From positions 1,488,001 through 1,552,000 of the forward strand of contig CP095846.1 of assembly GCA_023100825.1 (NCBI GenBank): a stretch of DNA of 64,000 nucleotides. Direction: 5' to 3'. The notes under the pieces were generated by a model. The model saw only the letters and a list, made by a program, of their open reading frames with translations, made no database searches and was not told the origin of the DNA. Shown here in pieces: positions 9,465 through 17,952 of this stretch. This DNA is from Nocardioidaceae bacterium SCSIO 66511. Its GTDB lineage: Bacteria > Actinomycetota > Actinomycetes > Propionibacteriales > Nocardioidaceae. Within the stretch, counting starts at the first letter, position 1; every line of letters begins with the position of its first letter. Both the position numbers and the translations under genes were made by a program.

Positions 9465-10688
9465 ATGCCCGAAGCAGTCATCGTCTCCGCTGCTCGCTCG
9501 CCGATCGGTCGCGCGAACAAGGGATCACTGAAGGACCTGCGTCCCGACGACCTCGCCGCGGCGATGGTCAAGGCGGCGCTCGACAAGGTCCCACAACTCG
9601 ATCCGCATGAGATCGAGGACCTCATGCTGGGCTGTGGGCTCCCAGGGGGCGAACAGGGCTTCAACATGGCGCGCATCGTCGCCGTGCTGCTCGGCCTCGA
9701 CGACGTACCGGGCACGACGATCACCCGGTACTGCTCGTCGAGCCTGCAGACGACGCGGATGGCCTACCACGCGATCAAGGCGGGGGAGGGAGACGTGTTC
9801 ATCTCCGCCGGAGTCGAGGCGGTGAGCCGATTCGCCAAGGGCAACAGCGACTACATCCCCGGCCAGGACATCAAGAACCCGTTGTTGGCCGACGCCATGG
9901 CGCGTACCGAACGCTTTGCTGCCGGCGGACAGACCTGGGTCGATCCGCGCGAGAACGCCGACCTTCCCGACGCGTACATCGCGATGGGGCAGACCGCAGA
10001 GAATCTCGCCCAGCTCGAGGGCATCACGCGTGCGGAGCAGGACGAGTTCGGCGTACGAAGCCAGAACCTCGCCGAGAAGGCGATCGCCGACGGGTTCTGG
10101 CAGCGCGACATCACACCGGTGACGACTCCCGACGGCACGGTCGTCACGGCAGACGACGGGCCGCGGGCCGGCGTCACGCTGGAGAAGGTCTCCGAGCTCA
10201 AGCCGGTGTTCCGTCCCGACGGCACCGTCACCGCGGGCAACTGCTGTCCGTTGAACGACGGTGCGGCGGCACTCGTCGTGATGAGCGATACGCGCGCTGC
10301 CGAGCTCGGGATCACCCCACTCGCCCGGATCGTGTCGACGGGTGTGACGGCATTGTCGCCGGAGATCATGGGTTTCGGCCCGGTCGAGGCGTCCAAGCAG
10401 GCTCTTGCCCGCGCGGGGATGACCATCGACGACATCGACCTGGTCGAGATCAACGAGGCGTTCGCGGCGCAGGTGATTCCCTCGGCCCGGGCCCTCGATA
10501 TCGACCTGGACAAGCTCAACGTCAACGGCGGCGCGATCGCGGTCGGGCATCCGTTCGGGATGACCGGAGCCCGGATCACCAGCACGCTGATCAATTCGCT
10601 TGCGTTCCACGATAAGCAGTTCGGCCTCGAGACCATGTGCGTCGGCGGGGGCCAGGGGATGGCGATGGTGCTGGAGCGCCTGTCTTGA
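9465..10688 (+). CDS. Acetyl-CoA C-acyltransferase (3-ketoacyl-CoA thiolase)
   Basis: 407 residues with the complete thiolase set: nucleophile Cys90 in TRYCSSSLQT, His362 in VGHPFGMTGAR and Cys392 in CVGGGQGM. It catalyses the last step of beta-oxidation, CoA-dependent cleavage of a 3-ketoacyl-CoA to acetyl-CoA and a shortened acyl-CoA. GGAAGGAACC sits before the ATG. It lies 36 bp after the acyl-CoA dehydrogenase and overlaps the SDR gene by 4 bp, forming a compact degradation operon. Confidence 0.92.
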   Translation: MPEAVIVSAARSPIGRANKGSLKDLRPDDLAAAMVKAALDKVPQLDPHEIEDLMLGCGLPGGEQGFNMARIVAVLLGLDDVPGTTITRYCSSSLQTTRMAYHAIKAGEGDVFISAGVEAVSRFAKGNSDYIPGQDIKNPLLADAMARTERFAAGGQTWVDPRENADLPDAYIAMGQTAENLAQLEGITRAEQDEFGVRSQNLAEKAIADGFWQRDITPVTTPDGTVVTADDGPRAGVTLEKVSELKPVFRPDGTVTAGNCCPLNDGAAALVVMSDTRAAELGITPLARIVSTGVTALSPEIMGFGPVEASKQALARAGMTIDDIDLVEINEAFAAQVIPSARALDIDLDKLNVNGGAIAVGHPFGMTGARITSTLINSLAFHDKQFGLETMCVGGGQGMAMVLERLS

Positions 10689-11458
10689 GCGAAGAGACAC
10701 GTTCGGCAGCGCGCTTTGCGGGCCGAGTGGCGCTGGTGACGGGTGCGAGCCGGGGCATCGGGCTCGCGATCGCTCACCGTCTCGTCGACGAAGGCGCACG
10801 GGTGTGCATCACTGCGCGCAAACCTGGTCCGCTTGCGGAGGCGGTCGAGTCGCTCGGCGGCGCCGACCACGCGATGGGCATCGCCGGCAAGGCCGACGAC
10901 CCGACGCATCAACAGCAGGTCGTCGAGGAGGTCGTCGCCACGTACGGGCGGCTCGACCACCTCGTCAACAACACGGGTATCAACCCTGCGTACGGTCCGA
11001 TGATCGACGTCGATCTCGGCGCGGTCGCGAAGATCTTCCAGGTCAATGTCGTCGCGGCCCTCGCCTGGACGCAACGTGCGTACGCCGTCTGGATGCGCGA
11101 GCACGGCGGCTCCGTCGTCAACGTCGCATCGGTTGCGGGGATCAAGCCCGCACCGGGTATGGGTGCGTACGGTGCGTCCAAGCGTGCCTTGATGCACGTG
11201 ACCGAGGAGCTTGGGTTGGAACTCGCCCCGCGCGTACGAGTCAACTCGGTCGCACCCGCGGTCGTGAAAACCGACTTCGCCAAGCTGTTGTACGAGGGCA
11301 AGGAAACCGACGTCGTCGACGGATACCCGATGGGTCGACTCGGTGCACCTACCGACATCGCGTCGGCCGTGGCCTTCCTGCTGTCCGACGAGGCGTCCTG
11401 GGTGACCGGTCAGAACATCGTCCTCGATGGCGGTATGACGCTGACGGGCGGCGTCTGA
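10685..11458 (+). CDS. SDR-family NAD(P)-dependent oxidoreductase (FabG/3-hydroxyacyl-CoA dehydrogenase-like)
   Basis: 257 residues from a TTG at 10685 that overlaps the thiolase stop (TTGA); the N-terminal extension in the same frame lies wholly inside the thiolase gene and is not real. Classical SDR motifs are visible: TGASRGIG cofactor loop, NNTG in place of NNAG, active-site Ser in NVASVAG, and YGASK (Tyr-x-x-x-Lys). The end reads GQNIVLDGGMTLTGG as in FabG-like enzymes. In this operon it most likely oxidises the 3-hydroxyacyl-CoA intermediate between dehydrogenation and thiolysis, although no separate enoyl-CoA hydratase is encoded here. Confidence 0.87.
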   Translation: MSEETRSAARFAGRVALVTGASRGIGLAIAHRLVDEGARVCITARKPGPLAEAVESLGGADHAMGIAGKADDPTHQQQVVEEVVATYGRLDHLVNNTGINPAYGPMIDVDLGAVAKIFQVNVVAALAWTQRAYAVWMREHGGSVVNVASVAGIKPAPGMGAYGASKRALMHVTEELGLELAPRVRVNSVAPAVVKTDFAKLLYEGKETDVVDGYPMGRLGAPTDIASAVAFLLSDEASWVTGQNIVLDGGMTLTGGV

Positions 11459-11513
11459 GCCTCCGCACCCGCGCTGAGCCGCACCCCACCCCGCTGGCCC
11501 GCACCCCCGGCCC

Positions 11514-11576
11514 CGCTGGGCCGCACGTTTCAGCCCCGATTCTCGCGATTCAGGGGCAGAAACGTGCGGGCCAGCG
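11514..11576. repeat. Dispersed hairpin repeat, copy A
   Basis: Arms 11514-11537 and 11553-11576 are 24 bp each and complementary except at two positions, with a 15-base loop. The arms contain CCGCACGTTTC and its complement. A second copy with the same arms and the same loop length lies at 63356-63423. It sits between the SDR and GNAT genes and has no U-tract. Confidence 0.75.
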
Positions 11577-11634
11577 GGCCGGGTGGGCGGAAAATGGCTC
11601 GCGGAAGTGGTCCGGGTACGCCATCGTCACCCTC

Positions 11635-12234
11635 ATGCCTCAACCGACCCTGCGCACCGAGCGACTGCTTCTCGTACCTCTCGCCGACCGCCACCTGGAG
11701 CTCGAGGTCGAGCTCGACTCCGACGCCGAGGTGCTTCGCTACCTCTTCGGACGTGCGCGTTCTCGCGACGAGGTGGTCACGTCGCATGCACGCCGGATGG
11801 CGCATGGGCGTGAAGCCGACGGGCTCGGGTTCTGGATCGCATACCGCGGCGACGATCGGGCACCCGCGAACGAAGGCCTGGGGGAGTTCATCGGCCTGAT
11901 GATGCTGCCGCGTGCGCACGGGCCCGACCAGCCGGACGACCCGACTGTCGCGGATCTCGGCTACCGCATCGCCCGCAGGCACTGGCGTCAGGGATTCGCT
12001 CGCGAGGCGTCGACGGTGCTGCTGCGACACGCCTTCGAGACCGTCGGGATGAACCGCGTGATCGCGCAGACGATGGCCGTCAACGCCGGATCCCGAGGCG
12101 TCATGCGCAGTCTCGGCATGCGCTACGTGCGTACATACCACCCGACGTGGGACGAGCCACTGCCCGGCGCGGACCAGGGCGAGGTCGAGTACGAGCTGAC
12201 GCGAGCTGATTGGCAGGCACTGAGATCGGCGTAA
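11635..12234 (+). CDS. GNAT-family N-acetyltransferase (RimJ/RimL-like)
   Basis: 199 residues. It begins PTLRTERLLLVPL, the usual start of RimJ/RimL-type acetyltransferases, and contains LGYRIARRHWRQGFAREA (motif A, acetyl-CoA pyrophosphate loop) and VNAGSRGVMRSLGMRYV (motif B). It would transfer acetyl from acetyl-CoA to an amine, substrate unknown. The ATG at 11635 follows the hairpin repeat; the much longer open frame upstream overlaps the SDR gene and is rejected. Confidence 0.85.
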   Translation: MPQPTLRTERLLLVPLADRHLELEVELDSDAEVLRYLFGRARSRDEVVTSHARRMAHGREADGLGFWIAYRGDDRAPANEGLGEFIGLMMLPRAHGPDQPDDPTVADLGYRIARRHWRQGFAREASTVLLRHAFETVGMNRVIAQTMAVNAGSRGVMRSLGMRYVRTYHPTWDEPLPGADQGEVEYELTRADWQALRSA

Positions 12235-12237
12235 CCT
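12210..12237 (+). promoter_or_regulatory. Leaderless promoter of the VOC gene
   Basis: TTGGCA (12210-12215) and TAACCT (12232-12237) are separated by 16 bp. The start codon at 12244 is 6 nt after the -10, so the mRNA would begin at the ATG. The -10 overlaps the stop of the preceding gene. Confidence 0.5.
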
Positions 12238-12243
12238 GAGGCC

Positions 12244-12627
12244 ATGGGCACCGTGACGGTCCGCTACATCGTGCACGACGTCGACGAGGCGATCGCGTTC
12301 TACCGCGATCGGCTCGGGTTCGCGGAGGTCATGCATCCCGCACCGTCGTTCGCGATGCTCGCGTACGACGACCTGCGCCTCGCCTTGAGCTCGCCGAGCG
12401 GGCGTGGCGGCGGGGGCCAGGCGATGTCCGACGGCACGGTTCCCGAGCCCGGCGGCTGGAACAGATTCTCGCTTCCCGTGGACGATCTGGACCGGATGGT
12501 CTCGCAGTTGGACGCGGCGGGAGTACGCCGGCGCAGCGAGATCATCGAAGGTGTGGCCGGTAGGCAGGTGCTCGTGAACGACCCGAGCGGGAACCCGGTC
12601 GAGCTGTTCGAGGCGAACGAGTCCTGA
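12244..12627 (+). CDS. VOC-family (glyoxalase/bleomycin-resistance fold) protein
   Basis: 127 residues with one glyoxalase-type paired beta-alpha-beta-beta-beta module: VRYIVHDVDEAIAFYRDRLGF at the N-terminus, SLPVDDLDRMVSQLDAAGV in the middle and NDPSGNPVELFE at the end. The terminal Glu of VELFE and a possible His near the start are candidate metal ligands. The reaction cannot be assigned. It stands between a GNAT gene and a convergent serine hydrolase. Confidence 0.8.
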   Translation: MGTVTVRYIVHDVDEAIAFYRDRLGFAEVMHPAPSFAMLAYDDLRLALSSPSGRGGGGQAMSDGTVPEPGGWNRFSLPVDDLDRMVSQLDAAGVRRRSEIIEGVAGRQVLVNDPSGNPVELFEANES

Positions 12628-12634
12628 CCGCTGC

Positions 12635-13450
12635 TCAGCCGTGCAGCTCGGCGAGGATCGCGTCGGTCAGGACCGGCCAGGCTTCTGCGGCCCATGGTCC
12701 GAAGTCGCGGTCGGTGAGTACGACACAGGCCGCACCGGCACGGGGATCCACCCACAGGAAGGTTCCCGACTGGCCGAAGTGGCCGAAGGTCTCCGGTGAG
12801 CTCGATCCTCCCGTCCAGTGCGGGTTCTTGCCGTCGCGGAGCTCGAACCCGAGGCCCCAGTCGTTGGGGCGCTGTCGACCGAAGCCGGGGAGCACGCCGT
12901 CGAGCCCGGGGAACTCCACTCGGGTCGCGGCAGCGAGCGTACTGGGGTCGAGCAGTGTCGGCCGTTGCAGCTCGGCGGCGAATCGTGCGAGGTCGGCGAG
13001 GCTCGATCGAGCGCCCGCGCCCGCGGACCCCTCGAGCGCCGACGAGGTCATCCCCAACGGGGCGAGCACGGCCTCGTGCAGATAGTCCGCGAACTCGATC
13101 TCGGAGCGCCGGGTGAGCGTCCGAGCGAGCACAGCGAAGCCGGTGTTGGAGTAGATTCTGCGATCGCCCGGTGCCGCGCGTACCTCGTCGGAGTCGAAGT
13201 CGAGCCCGGACGCGTGCGCCAGCAGATGTCGTACCGTCGAACCGCTCGGACCGGCTGCGTCGTCCAGTTCGAAGGCGCCCTCCTCGATCGCGATGTGCAC
13301 CGCGTACGCGGTGAGCAGCTTCGTCACCGAGGCCAACGGATACACCCGGCCGATATCGCCGTGGGTACCCAGCACCTCGCCGTCGCGAGCAACGATGGCC
13401 GCGGACGCGTTGTCGACGGGCCACTGGTCGATCTGCTGCAGGCTCTTCAC
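12635..13450 (-). CDS. Serine hydrolase, beta-lactamase (class C/esterase EstB) fold
   Basis: 271 residues from a GTG at 13450. SVTK (Ser41-x-x-Lys44) is the nucleophile motif, YSN (in RIYSNTGFAV) is the second element, and HFGQSG takes the KTG position, as in penicillin-binding-protein-like esterases. No signal peptide is visible, so it is probably cytoplasmic and unlikely to act as a secreted beta-lactamase. It faces the VOC gene tail to tail, with 7 bp between stop codons. Confidence 0.82.
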   Translation of the reverse strand: MKSLQQIDQWPVDNASAAIVARDGEVLGTHGDIGRVYPLASVTKLLTAYAVHIAIEEGAFELDDAAGPSGSTVRHLLAHASGLDFDSDEVRAAPGDRRIYSNTGFAVLARTLTRRSEIEFADYLHEAVLAPLGMTSSALEGSAGAGARSSLADLARFAAELQRPTLLDPSTLAAATRVEFPGLDGVLPGFGRQRPNDWGLGFELRDGKNPHWTGGSSSPETFGHFGQSGTFLWVDPRAGAACVVLTDRDFGPWAAEAWPVLTDAILAELHG

Positions 13451-13456
13451 AGGTTC

Positions 13457-13462
13457 AGCCTA
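13457..13462 (-). promoter_or_regulatory. -10 element of a leaderless promoter (serine hydrolase)
   Basis: On the minus strand TAGGCT ends 6 nt before the GTG start at 13450, leaving no room for a ribosome binding site. Confidence 0.4.
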
Positions 13463-13533
13463 TTGCCCTGTCGTCGGACCGAATGTGGCGGCGCTCGCAT
13501 CCACGAGGTCGATTGTCTGGAAGGATCGTCCTC

Positions 13534-13965
13534 GTGCGACATCTCTATCGCTGTCCGTTGCGTTGGGCCGACATGGATGCACTCGGACATGTCAACAACG
13601 TCCGTTACGTCGACTACCTGCAAGAGGCTCGCGTCGACCTGCTGCGGTTGCACGGCAGGTCCGCTCTCGGGGAAGAGCTTGCCGAGGGGATCGTCGTCGT
13701 GCAGCACGACATCGAGTTCCTTGCCCCGCTTTCGTACCGGCCCGAGCCGGTGTCCATCGAGTCGTGGGTGACGCGGATCAGCGCGGCGACCTTCACTCTC
13801 GCGTACGAGATCTTCGACGAGCACGACGGCGAGCGACGCGTGTATGCGAGAGCGACCACGCTCCTCTCGCCGTTCGTGTTCGCGGCCGAACGCCCACGCC
13901 GCCTGACGCCCGACGAGAAGCAGCTGCTCGGGCGGTTCCTGGAGGAGGAGGTCGCCGATGCCTGA
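13534..13965 (+). CDS. Acyl-CoA thioesterase, hotdog fold (first of two)
   Basis: 143 residues of the 4-hydroxybenzoyl-CoA thioesterase/YbgC superfamily. The signature RWADMDALGHVNN supplies the catalytic Asp, followed by RYVDYLQEAR. The GTG at 13534 was chosen because GGAAGGA lies 8 bases upstream and because the homologous neighbour begins at the equivalent place. It overlaps the next thioesterase by 8 bp; the two probably act on related acyl-CoA substrates or as a heteromer. Confidence 0.83.
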   Translation: MRHLYRCPLRWADMDALGHVNNVRYVDYLQEARVDLLRLHGRSALGEELAEGIVVVQHDIEFLAPLSYRPEPVSIESWVTRISAATFTLAYEIFDEHDGERRVYARATTLLSPFVFAAERPRRLTPDEKQLLGRFLEEEVADA

Positions 13966-14371
13966 CGCACGACCTGAACCGCACCGCTACGAGTGCTGGG
14001 TGCGTTGGTCCGACGTCGATGCGTACGGACACGTGAACAACGTCATGTACTTCGAGTACTTCCAAGAGGCCCGGATCATGGCGATGGCCGAGGCAGCATC
14101 CGCCGACGAGGTGTTGGGTTTCGTGGTCGCCCGGACCGTCGTCGACTACCGGCGGCCGGTGATGTTCCGCGCGGAGCCGTACGTGATCGAGACCCGGGCG
14201 ACCCGCATCGGTACGTCGTCGTTCGACCTCGAAGCCGTGATCACCGATGGCGCGGAATCACTTGCGCGCTCGCGGACGACCGTGGTCGCCTTCGACGCGG
14301 CCGCGCAGCGCTCGCGGCCGCTACGCGACGTCGAGCGCGCGGGGGTCACGAGGATTCTGGAGCAGCGTTGA
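13958..14371 (+). CDS. Acyl-CoA thioesterase, hotdog fold (second of two)
   Basis: 137 residues, a clear paralogue of the preceding gene: RWSDVDAYGHVNN and MYFEYFQEARI correspond to RWADMDALGHVNN and RYVDYLQEARV. The Asp in SDVD is the expected catalytic residue. The start overlaps the upstream gene, so expression is coupled. The last 26 bp overlap the 3' end of the convergent truncated-haemoglobin gene. Confidence 0.83.
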   Translation: MPDARPEPHRYECWVRWSDVDAYGHVNNVMYFEYFQEARIMAMAEAASADEVLGFVVARTVVDYRRPVMFRAEPYVIETRATRIGTSSFDLEAVITDGAESLARSRTTVVAFDAAAQRSRPLRDVERAGVTRILEQR

Positions 14372-14750
14372 CCATGAACATCGCCGCGTGGTTCACGTAC
14401 TCCCAGAACTGCGCGTCGAGGTCCGGTGGCAGCGCGACCTCGTCGAGGCCGGCGCGGAAGTGAACCAGCCAGCGGTCCTTCGCCTCGGGCGTCACCGCGA
14501 ACGGCGCGTGGCGCATGCGCAGCCGCGGATGGCCGCGCTCCTGGGAGTACGTGGTCGGGCCGCCCCAGTACTGCTCGAGGAACATCCGGAACCGCCGGTT
14601 GGCGGGGCCGAGATCCTCTTCAGGATAGAGCGGGCGTAGGACCGGATCGGACTCGACGCCCTCGTAGAAGCGATCGACGATTCGCTTGATCGTCTCGTGC
14701 CCGCCGATCGCATCGTAGAACGTCTGCCCTGCTGCCTCGGTACTGCTCAC
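14346..14750 (-). CDS. glbO: Group II truncated haemoglobin (trHbO)
   Basis: 134 residues, typical of trHbO. DRFYEGV carries the B10 Tyr; LYPEEDL, FLEQYWGGP and RGHPRLRMRHAPF follow, the last holding the proximal His, with the conserved G8 Trp in DRWL. The protein binds haem and O2 and is associated in mycobacteria with O2 or peroxide chemistry at the membrane. Start GTG at 14750. The gene ends inside the convergent thioesterase gene (26-bp overlap). Confidence 0.92.
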   Translation of the reverse strand: MSSTEAAGQTFYDAIGGHETIKRIVDRFYEGVESDPVLRPLYPEEDLGPANRRFRMFLEQYWGGPTTYSQERGHPRLRMRHAPFAVTPEAKDRWLVHFRAGLDEVALPPDLDAQFWEYVNHAAMFMVNAAPESS

Positions 14751-14805
14751 CGGCCCATTCTCACGTACGCCTCAAGCGTGCCGGGTCAGGGGTTCGTACG
14801 CCCGG

Positions 14806-15666
14806 TCACTCCCAGGCCCACTCGTCGAACAGGTCGCTGAGGTAGCCCTCGTAGTCATCGGCGTCGTCGGTCTCGTACGACAGCGCGATCGTGTATGCCT
14901 TGTCGTCGACGAGGGCGAGGTACGCCTCCTGGGTGACGTCGATGTCGTTGGTGTTGGTGCCCTTGATCCGGACCCCGATCGCGTCCTCGCCGTCGATCGT
15001 CGTGTCGTCGAGTTGCGTCTTGTCAGCACCGGTGAGGCTGGCGGAGACGTTCGACTCCCACTGATCACGGATCGTGTCGAGCTCGACGTCGCCGGGGAGG
15101 TCATCGACCTCTACGAGAACGTTCGTCTCCGGCTTCTCGGCGTCGTTCTCCACTGCGACGAAAGTATCGATGCCGGCCGAGGTCTGCTCCGACTCGAGGT
15201 CATCGGACAGGTCGTACCAGTCTTCGGGCAGCGGGTACGTATAGCCGTCGCCCTTGATCGACTCCGACGAGGCGTTGAACCCGTCGTCGGAGTCTTCATC
15301 GTCGCCACCCAGCGCGAAGACGGCCACGAGACCGCCGCCGATCACGACGATCGCGGCGACGACGATGCCGATGATCAGGGGGAGCTTCGAACTCTTCGGC
15401 TGTTGACCGTACGGATCCTGCCCGTAGCCCTGCTGACCGTAGGGCGCCTGCGCGTACGGCTGCTGGCCATACTGCTGCTGGCCTGGCTGTTGGCCGTAGG
15501 GCTGCTGGCCCTGCTGACCGTACTGTGGCTGGCCCGGCTGTTGGCCGTAGGGCTGCTGGCCCTGCTGACCGTATTGAGGCTGCCCGGGCTGCTGACCGTA
15601 GGGCTGCTGTCCGTCCGGCTGCTCACCGTTGGGGGGCCATTCGCCGCCTGCGGGGGGCTGGCTCAC
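14806..15666 (-). CDS. Membrane-anchored protein with Gln/Tyr/Gly/Pro repeat N-terminus
   Basis: 286 residues from a GTG at 15666 preceded on its strand by AAAGGAG. The first 90 residues are a low-complexity cytoplasmic tail made of [16 protein letters not shown] units, then a single membrane helix ([20 protein letters not shown], about residues 97-125). An exported domain of about 155 residues follows, with acidic, PsbP/DUF1795-like features ([15 protein letters not shown]). Actinobacteria often place such Pro/Gln-rich tails ahead of one helix and a lipoprotein-like sensor domain. Function unknown. The apparent upstream extension of this frame is rejected because it runs into the next gene. 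Confidence 0.75.
   Translation of the reverse strand: MSQPPAGGEWPPNGEQPDGQQPYGQQPGQPQYGQQGQQPYGQQPGQPQYGQQGQQPYGQQPGQQQYGQQPYAQAPYGQQGYGQDPYGQQPKSSKLPLIIGIVVAAIVVIGGGLVAVFALGGDDEDSDDGFNASSESIKGDGYTYPLPEDWYDLSDDLESEQTSAGIDTFVAVENDAEKPETNVLVEVDDLPGDVELDTIRDQWESNVSASLTGADKTQLDDTTIDGEDAIGVRIKGTNTNDIDVTQEAYLALVDDKAYTIALSYETDDADDYEGYLSDLFDEWAWE
15409..15640. repeat. In-gene tandem repeat, 51-bp (17-residue) unit
   Basis: The coding strand repeats a 17-residue unit [17 protein letters not shown] about twice exactly, and several degenerate PYGQQ units flank it. The unit length is a multiple of three, so copy-number change would preserve the frame. Confidence 0.7.
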
Positions 15667-15782
15667 GGGGCGACTCCTTTCGCGTCCCATCCGTACCCGT
15701 CGCCGGGCGCGATATCTGTCATTCGAACTGTATCGTTGCCGCGGTCGACACCGGTCCCCGACGTCGGTGGTTGTGCCCCACC

Positions 15783-16784
15783 TCACCTGCCGCAGCGGCG
15801 GCAGACCGGCCGCGTACGAAGGAAGTAGGCGGCCGCAGCGACGGCCATCCCGCACCCCCAGATGAAGTACGCGGGCACGGCGAACCAGAAGAACGTCTCC
15901 GGGAGATCCAGCCCGCCGGTCGGCGGGAACGGGTTGCGACCCTGTAACCGCTCGCCGACCATCACCACCAGCATGATGCCGAAGTAGACGACGATTCCCG
16001 CCGAGACGCCCGTGCCCGGCCCGAGCACCAGCCAGCGCGGAATGCGACGCGATGCCAGGAAGGGAACCCATCGCGGCCAGCGACGTCCCCAACCGTGCAC
16101 GAGGGCGAGCGGAAGGAGGCTGCCCGCGAGCAGGAACCCGCCCTCGAACGCCATCGCCGCGACACCGCTCGACAACGGGTTCTCGCCGAAGCCCACGGCG
16201 GCCTGCGCGATGATCCGGACGACGCACCCACCGACCGCGACGTACGCAGCGATGTACGCCCACCTGGGCGTCGTGTCGAGGCGGCCGACGGATTTCTCGG
16301 TGCGGCCGCAGCGCCGGCAGGCGCGGCGTACGTCGTTGACGAAGGCGAGCGACGACAACAGCAGCAAGGTGCCCGAGCCCACGCACACCAGCCGGCTGAG
16401 CATCCCGGCGGGAAGGAACTCGAGGCCGATGCCGGGGAACATCATGGCCATCAGGTCGAGCAGGAAGAGCGCACCCGCGGCGACCAGGGCAAGACCGACC
16501 ACTGGCCCTGCGATGAGCAGGGCTCTGCGGGCGCCGACGCCGCTCGGACGCCGGATGTGCCCGGCAGCAACGACAGCTCCGGACAACGGCAGGGCGACCC
16601 CCGCCCAGCCGGTGAAGCCGACCAGATCGGACTTGATGTCACCGGGCGCCATATCGCCGGGAAACCCCAGTACCTGCCAGCACGCGCGAACAACCGCGTA
16701 CGCGGACAACAGGACGAAAGCAGCCGGGCCCGTACGGTCGAGCCATGAGCTCGTTGCGGCCGTCGGCGTGGTGGCGGTAGTCAT
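15783..16784 (-). CDS. Multi-pass membrane protein with two Cys-rich CRRCGR motifs
   Basis: 333 residues with about eight predicted membrane helices, e.g. [18 protein letters not shown] and [20 protein letters not shown]. Two identical CRRCGR motifs occur, one in the middle (about residue 165, after the fourth helix) and one at the very C-terminus, each in an Arg-rich cytosolic stretch. Together they could form one four-Cys metal site. I do not recognise the family. It lies upstream of the repeat-rich membrane protein on the same strand with a 116-bp gap, so co-expression is possible but not shown. Confidence 0.7.
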   Translation of the reverse strand: MTTATTPTAATSSWLDRTGPAAFVLLSAYAVVRACWQVLGFPGDMAPGDIKSDLVGFTGWAGVALPLSGAVVAAGHIRRPSGVGARRALLIAGPVVGLALVAAGALFLLDLMAMMFPGIGLEFLPAGMLSRLVCVGSGTLLLLSSLAFVNDVRRACRRCGRTEKSVGRLDTTPRWAYIAAYVAVGGCVVRIIAQAAVGFGENPLSSGVAAMAFEGGFLLAGSLLPLALVHGWGRRWPRWVPFLASRRIPRWLVLGPGTGVSAGIVVYFGIMLVVMVGERLQGRNPFPPTGGLDLPETFFWFAVPAYFIWGCGMAVAAAAYFLRTRPVCRRCGR

Positions 16785-16905
16785 ATGGCCGAGCCTTCCG
16801 CGGACGCATGCGCCGAGGATCCCCCATGGGAGTGAGCGCGCTCGGGCCTACGAGCGAATCTCGGCTGCAGTTGCCGGTCAGCCCGGCATCTGCGTCATCC
16901 GGGCG

Positions 16906-17925
16906 CTAAGACTGGGCGTCAGTGTCGTCCGGTGTCTCAGCGGGGTCGTTCTGGACGTGGATGACGCGCTGGGGGAGCGGAATCTCGATGCCGAGTGCGT
17001 CGAAGCGGTCCTTGACCAGTTCGCGCATCTCGCGCGCAACGCCCCACTGCTTGAGGGGTGCGGTCTTGAGCACGACGCGAAGCACGATCGCATCGGGGTC
17101 CCAGCGTTCGACGCCCCAGACCTCCGGCTCCTCGAGCACGTAGCCGCCCCAGTCGGGGTCCTGCCAGAGCGCCTTCGCGACGTCGTGCAGCACCTCGCGT
17201 ACCTGCCTGAGGTCTTCGGTGTACGAAACGCGTACGTCGAGCACGGTGCGGGCCCAGTTCTGGCTGGAGTTGCCGACCCGCATGATCTGGCCGTTGCGTA
17301 CGTACCAAACGGTGCCGTTGACGTCGCGTACGCGGGTCATCCGCAGCGACACGGCTTCGACCGTGCCTACCGCGTCGCCGAGGTCGACCTCGTCGCCGAC
17401 GCCGTACTGGTCCTCGATCATCATGAACGTGCCCGACACGAAGTCGGAGACGAGGTTCTGTGCACCGAAGGCGACGGCGAGGCCGACGATGCCTGCGCTC
17501 GCGAGCAGCGGTGCGATGTCGTAGCCGAGCTCGGCGATCACCATGAACGTGACCACCGCGAAGATGACACCCGTCACGATGCTCTTGAGCACCGAGCCGA
17601 GGGTGCGGGTGCGTTGCTCGCGGCGCGCGGAGCCGACCTGGTTCGCCGGCTTGGGCTCGCCGTTCTTGCGTTGCAGCATGCCCGGGGGCGCGCCCTTGGC
17701 GGCACGGTCGGTCAGTCGCTCGATCAGCCGGTGCAGCACCCACCGGGCGACGATCGCGACGATGATCAGGACCGCGATGGAAAGCGGCTTGGCGACGATC
17801 CAGTTCGCCACCTCGGCGGCCGTACCGTTGTGGCCGGTCCAGTCGTACACGACATTGCAGACCGTATTGCTGGAGTCATCCCAGCAGTTGGCGGTGTCGT
17901 CGGCAGTCAGAAGGTCGTCGGGCAC
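16906..17925 (-). CDS. Small-conductance mechanosensitive channel (MscS family)
   Basis: 339 residues. The first third has membrane helices (PLSIAVLIIVAIVARWVL and VIFAVVTFMVIAELGY). The pore-lining helix and following beta domain contain ASAGIVGLAVAFGAQNLVSDFVSG (about residues 140-165), the hallmark of MscS channels, then EDQYGVGDEVDLGDAVGTVE. The protein releases osmolytes on hypo-osmotic shock. GTG start at 17925 with a -10 element only 6 nt upstream. Confidence 0.92.
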   Translation of the reverse strand: MPDDLLTADDTANCWDDSSNTVCNVVYDWTGHNGTAAEVANWIVAKPLSIAVLIIVAIVARWVLHRLIERLTDRAAKGAPPGMLQRKNGEPKPANQVGSARREQRTRTLGSVLKSIVTGVIFAVVTFMVIAELGYDIAPLLASAGIVGLAVAFGAQNLVSDFVSGTFMMIEDQYGVGDEVDLGDAVGTVEAVSLRMTRVRDVNGTVWYVRNGQIMRVGNSSQNWARTVLDVRVSYTEDLRQVREVLHDVAKALWQDPDWGGYVLEEPEVWGVERWDPDAIVLRVVLKTAPLKQWGVAREMRELVKDRFDALGIEIPLPQRVIHVQNDPAETPDDTDAQS

Positions 17926-17931
17926 GCTCCG

Positions 17932-17937
17932 ACGGTA
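17932..17937 (-). promoter_or_regulatory. -10 element of a leaderless promoter (mscS-type gene)
   Basis: Minus-strand TACCGT lies 6 nt before the GTG at 17925. Confidence 0.35.
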
Positions 17938-17952
17938 CGAGAACCGTACGGA

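Noticed and set aside
10600-11634. N-terminal extension of the GNAT gene
   Set aside because: The extension overlaps the thiolase and SDR genes in another frame and has Arg-rich shadow composition; the real start is 11635.
15409-15640. CRISPR-like or satellite array
   Set aside because: The repeat lies wholly inside a coding sequence, has a unit divisible by three, and has no spacers.
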